Shown here one piece after another: positions 5,830 to 6,241 of a DNA stretch of 6,241 nucleotides. The notes under the pieces are model-generated. The model had not been told where the DNA came from. It worked only from the letters and a program-made list of their open reading frames with translations, and did no database searches. Source of the stretch: Candidatus Colimorpha enterica (lineage in GTDB: Bacteria; Bacillota; Clostridia; Oscillospirales; CAG-272). The stretch lies in the NCBI GenBank assembly GCA_018065475.1, contig JAGHTD010000071.1, positions 1 through 6,241 on the forward strand, given 5' to 3'. A program made the position numbers and the translations under genes. Positions within the stretch are counted from its first letter, which is position 1. Each line of letters starts with the position of its first letter.

Positions 5830-5849
5830 AATGTAAAATAAATGTAAAA
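5830..5849 (+). repeat. phased direct repeat AATGTAAAA x2
   Basis: AATGTAAAA occurs at 5830-5838 and again at 5841-5849. The start-to-start distance is 11 bases, about one helical turn, which places both copies on the same DNA face. This arrangement is typical of tandem sites for OmpR/PhoB-family response regulators. The pair ends 26 bases before the -35 box of the following promoter, a plausible activator position. The regulator is unknown. Confidence 0.45.
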
Positions 5850-5875
5850 ACTGACGTATTTTTTCTCCGATTGCA

Positions 5876-5904
5876 TTGAAAGAAGCGTAAAAAGGTGCTA
5901 TAAT
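5876..5904 (+). promoter_or_regulatory. sigma-A promoter of the secreted-protein gene
   Basis: There is TTGAAA at 5876-5881, a 17-base spacer, and a perfect TATAAT at 5899-5904 with TG one base upstream (TGCTATAAT, extended -10). Transcription should begin near 5911, giving a leader of about 66 bases before the ATG at 5977. The leader is AT-rich and shows no convincing hairpin or riboswitch. Confidence 0.85.
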
Positions 5905-5976
5905 CTGCTTAGTCAATATAATATTTCTGTGAATAACGATATTTAGTGAAAATAAGCGATAAGAAAGGGCTTGAAT

Positions 5977-6241
5977 ATGAAAAGACTATTTATCAAAATG
6001 CTGACGGTCATTCTTTGCGTGGCTTGTCTCGGACAGTTTGCGTTTCAGGCGTTCGCCGCTTCCTCCGACGTAAAATACGTCAAGGAAGTCTATCTCAGCT
6101 ACGGCAGGGACGCGGAAAGCGCAAAGAAATGGCTCACAGATCACGGTTACGAAGTGTTTGACCAGGACCTCAACGCGGGAGCAAACGACGCATTCCCCGA
6201 CGTCCGCGCGGTATTCCTCGGCTACAAGACGACCGACGATC
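5977..6241 (+). CDS. secreted protein of unknown function, N-terminal part
   Basis: The frame opens with ATG at 5977 and is still open after 88 codons at the right edge, so the gene is truncated by the window. A GAAAGGG ribosome site (5963-5969) lies 7 bases upstream and a strong promoter precedes it. Residues 1-27 form a classic Sec signal peptide: basic MKRLFIK, a hydrophobic core to about residue 23, and a likely signal peptidase I site after AFA (25-27). The cysteine at 17 is not in a good lipobox. The mature start (ASSDVKYVKEVYLSYGRD...) is hydrophilic and contains the stretch VRAVFLGYKTTDD (about 76-88). From memory, similar 'GYKTT(D/N)' segments recur in uncharacterised secreted proteins of gut clostridia, but I cannot name a family. 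It is transcribed separately from the preceding operon. Confidence 0.8.
   Translation, partial: MKRLFIKMLTVILCVACLGQFAFQAFAASSDVKYVKEVYLSYGRDAESAKKWLTDHGYEVFDQDLNAGANDAFPDVRAVFLGYKTTDD

Noticed and set aside
5905..5976. Possible riboswitch or attenuator in the 66-base leader of the secreted-protein gene
   Set aside because: It is too short and AT-rich, with no stable stem or terminator-like structure visible by eye.
1..6241. CRISPR array, insertion sequence, tRNA/rRNA, phage or defence genes
   Set aside because: No regularly spaced repeats, terminal inverted repeats, transposase motifs, cloverleaf or rRNA-like sequence were seen on either strand.

Overview
The window looks like a chromosomal segment from a Gram-positive clostridial bacterium, most likely Oscillospiraceae/Ruminococcaceae-like. 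The reasons are AGGAGG-type ribosome sites, canonical sigma-A promoters, a DUF1934 (YwiB-type) protein, an RNase M5 of the clostridial DUF4093 type, and a mid-GC coding style rich in GAC/GTC/ATC codons. The lineage is inferred from gene content only; no rRNA or other marker is present.

Layout. Positions 1-122 hold the start of a small unrecognised gene on the minus strand. Positions 123-258 are a compact divergent control region with two back-to-back promoters, each with a TTGACT -35, a 17-bp spacer and a TGn-extended -10. Positions 259-5729 are one very tight plus-strand operon of seven genes in which every stop codon overlaps the next start: DUF1934 protein, holA (DNA polymerase III delta), a small multi-pass membrane protein, RNase M5 (rnmV), a GtrA-family membrane protein, a 12-TM MFS transporter related to the SLC45/GPH sugar carriers, and a membrane-anchored glycerophosphodiester phosphodiesterase. 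A perfect 13-bp stem terminator with a U-tract closes it at 5781-5815. Positions 5816-5976 are the regulatory region of a new gene: a near-consensus cre-like operator, a phased direct repeat, and a strong extended -10 promoter. From 5977 to the right edge is the N-terminal part of a secreted protein.

How the genes fit together. The first half of the operon is housekeeping information processing (clamp loader, 5S rRNA maturation). The second half is envelope or uptake related (GtrA-type translocase, sugar-type transporter, phosphodiesterase). They share one visible promoter and depend on translational coupling. The transporter and phosphodiesterase could form a small scavenging module for lipid- or teichoic-acid-derived glycerophosphodiesters, but that is inference from adjacency. 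I found no CRISPR array, mobile element, tRNA, rRNA, or clear novel defence or other exotic system. The most unusual items are the large extracellular insertion in the transporter and the layered regulatory region in front of the secreted protein.
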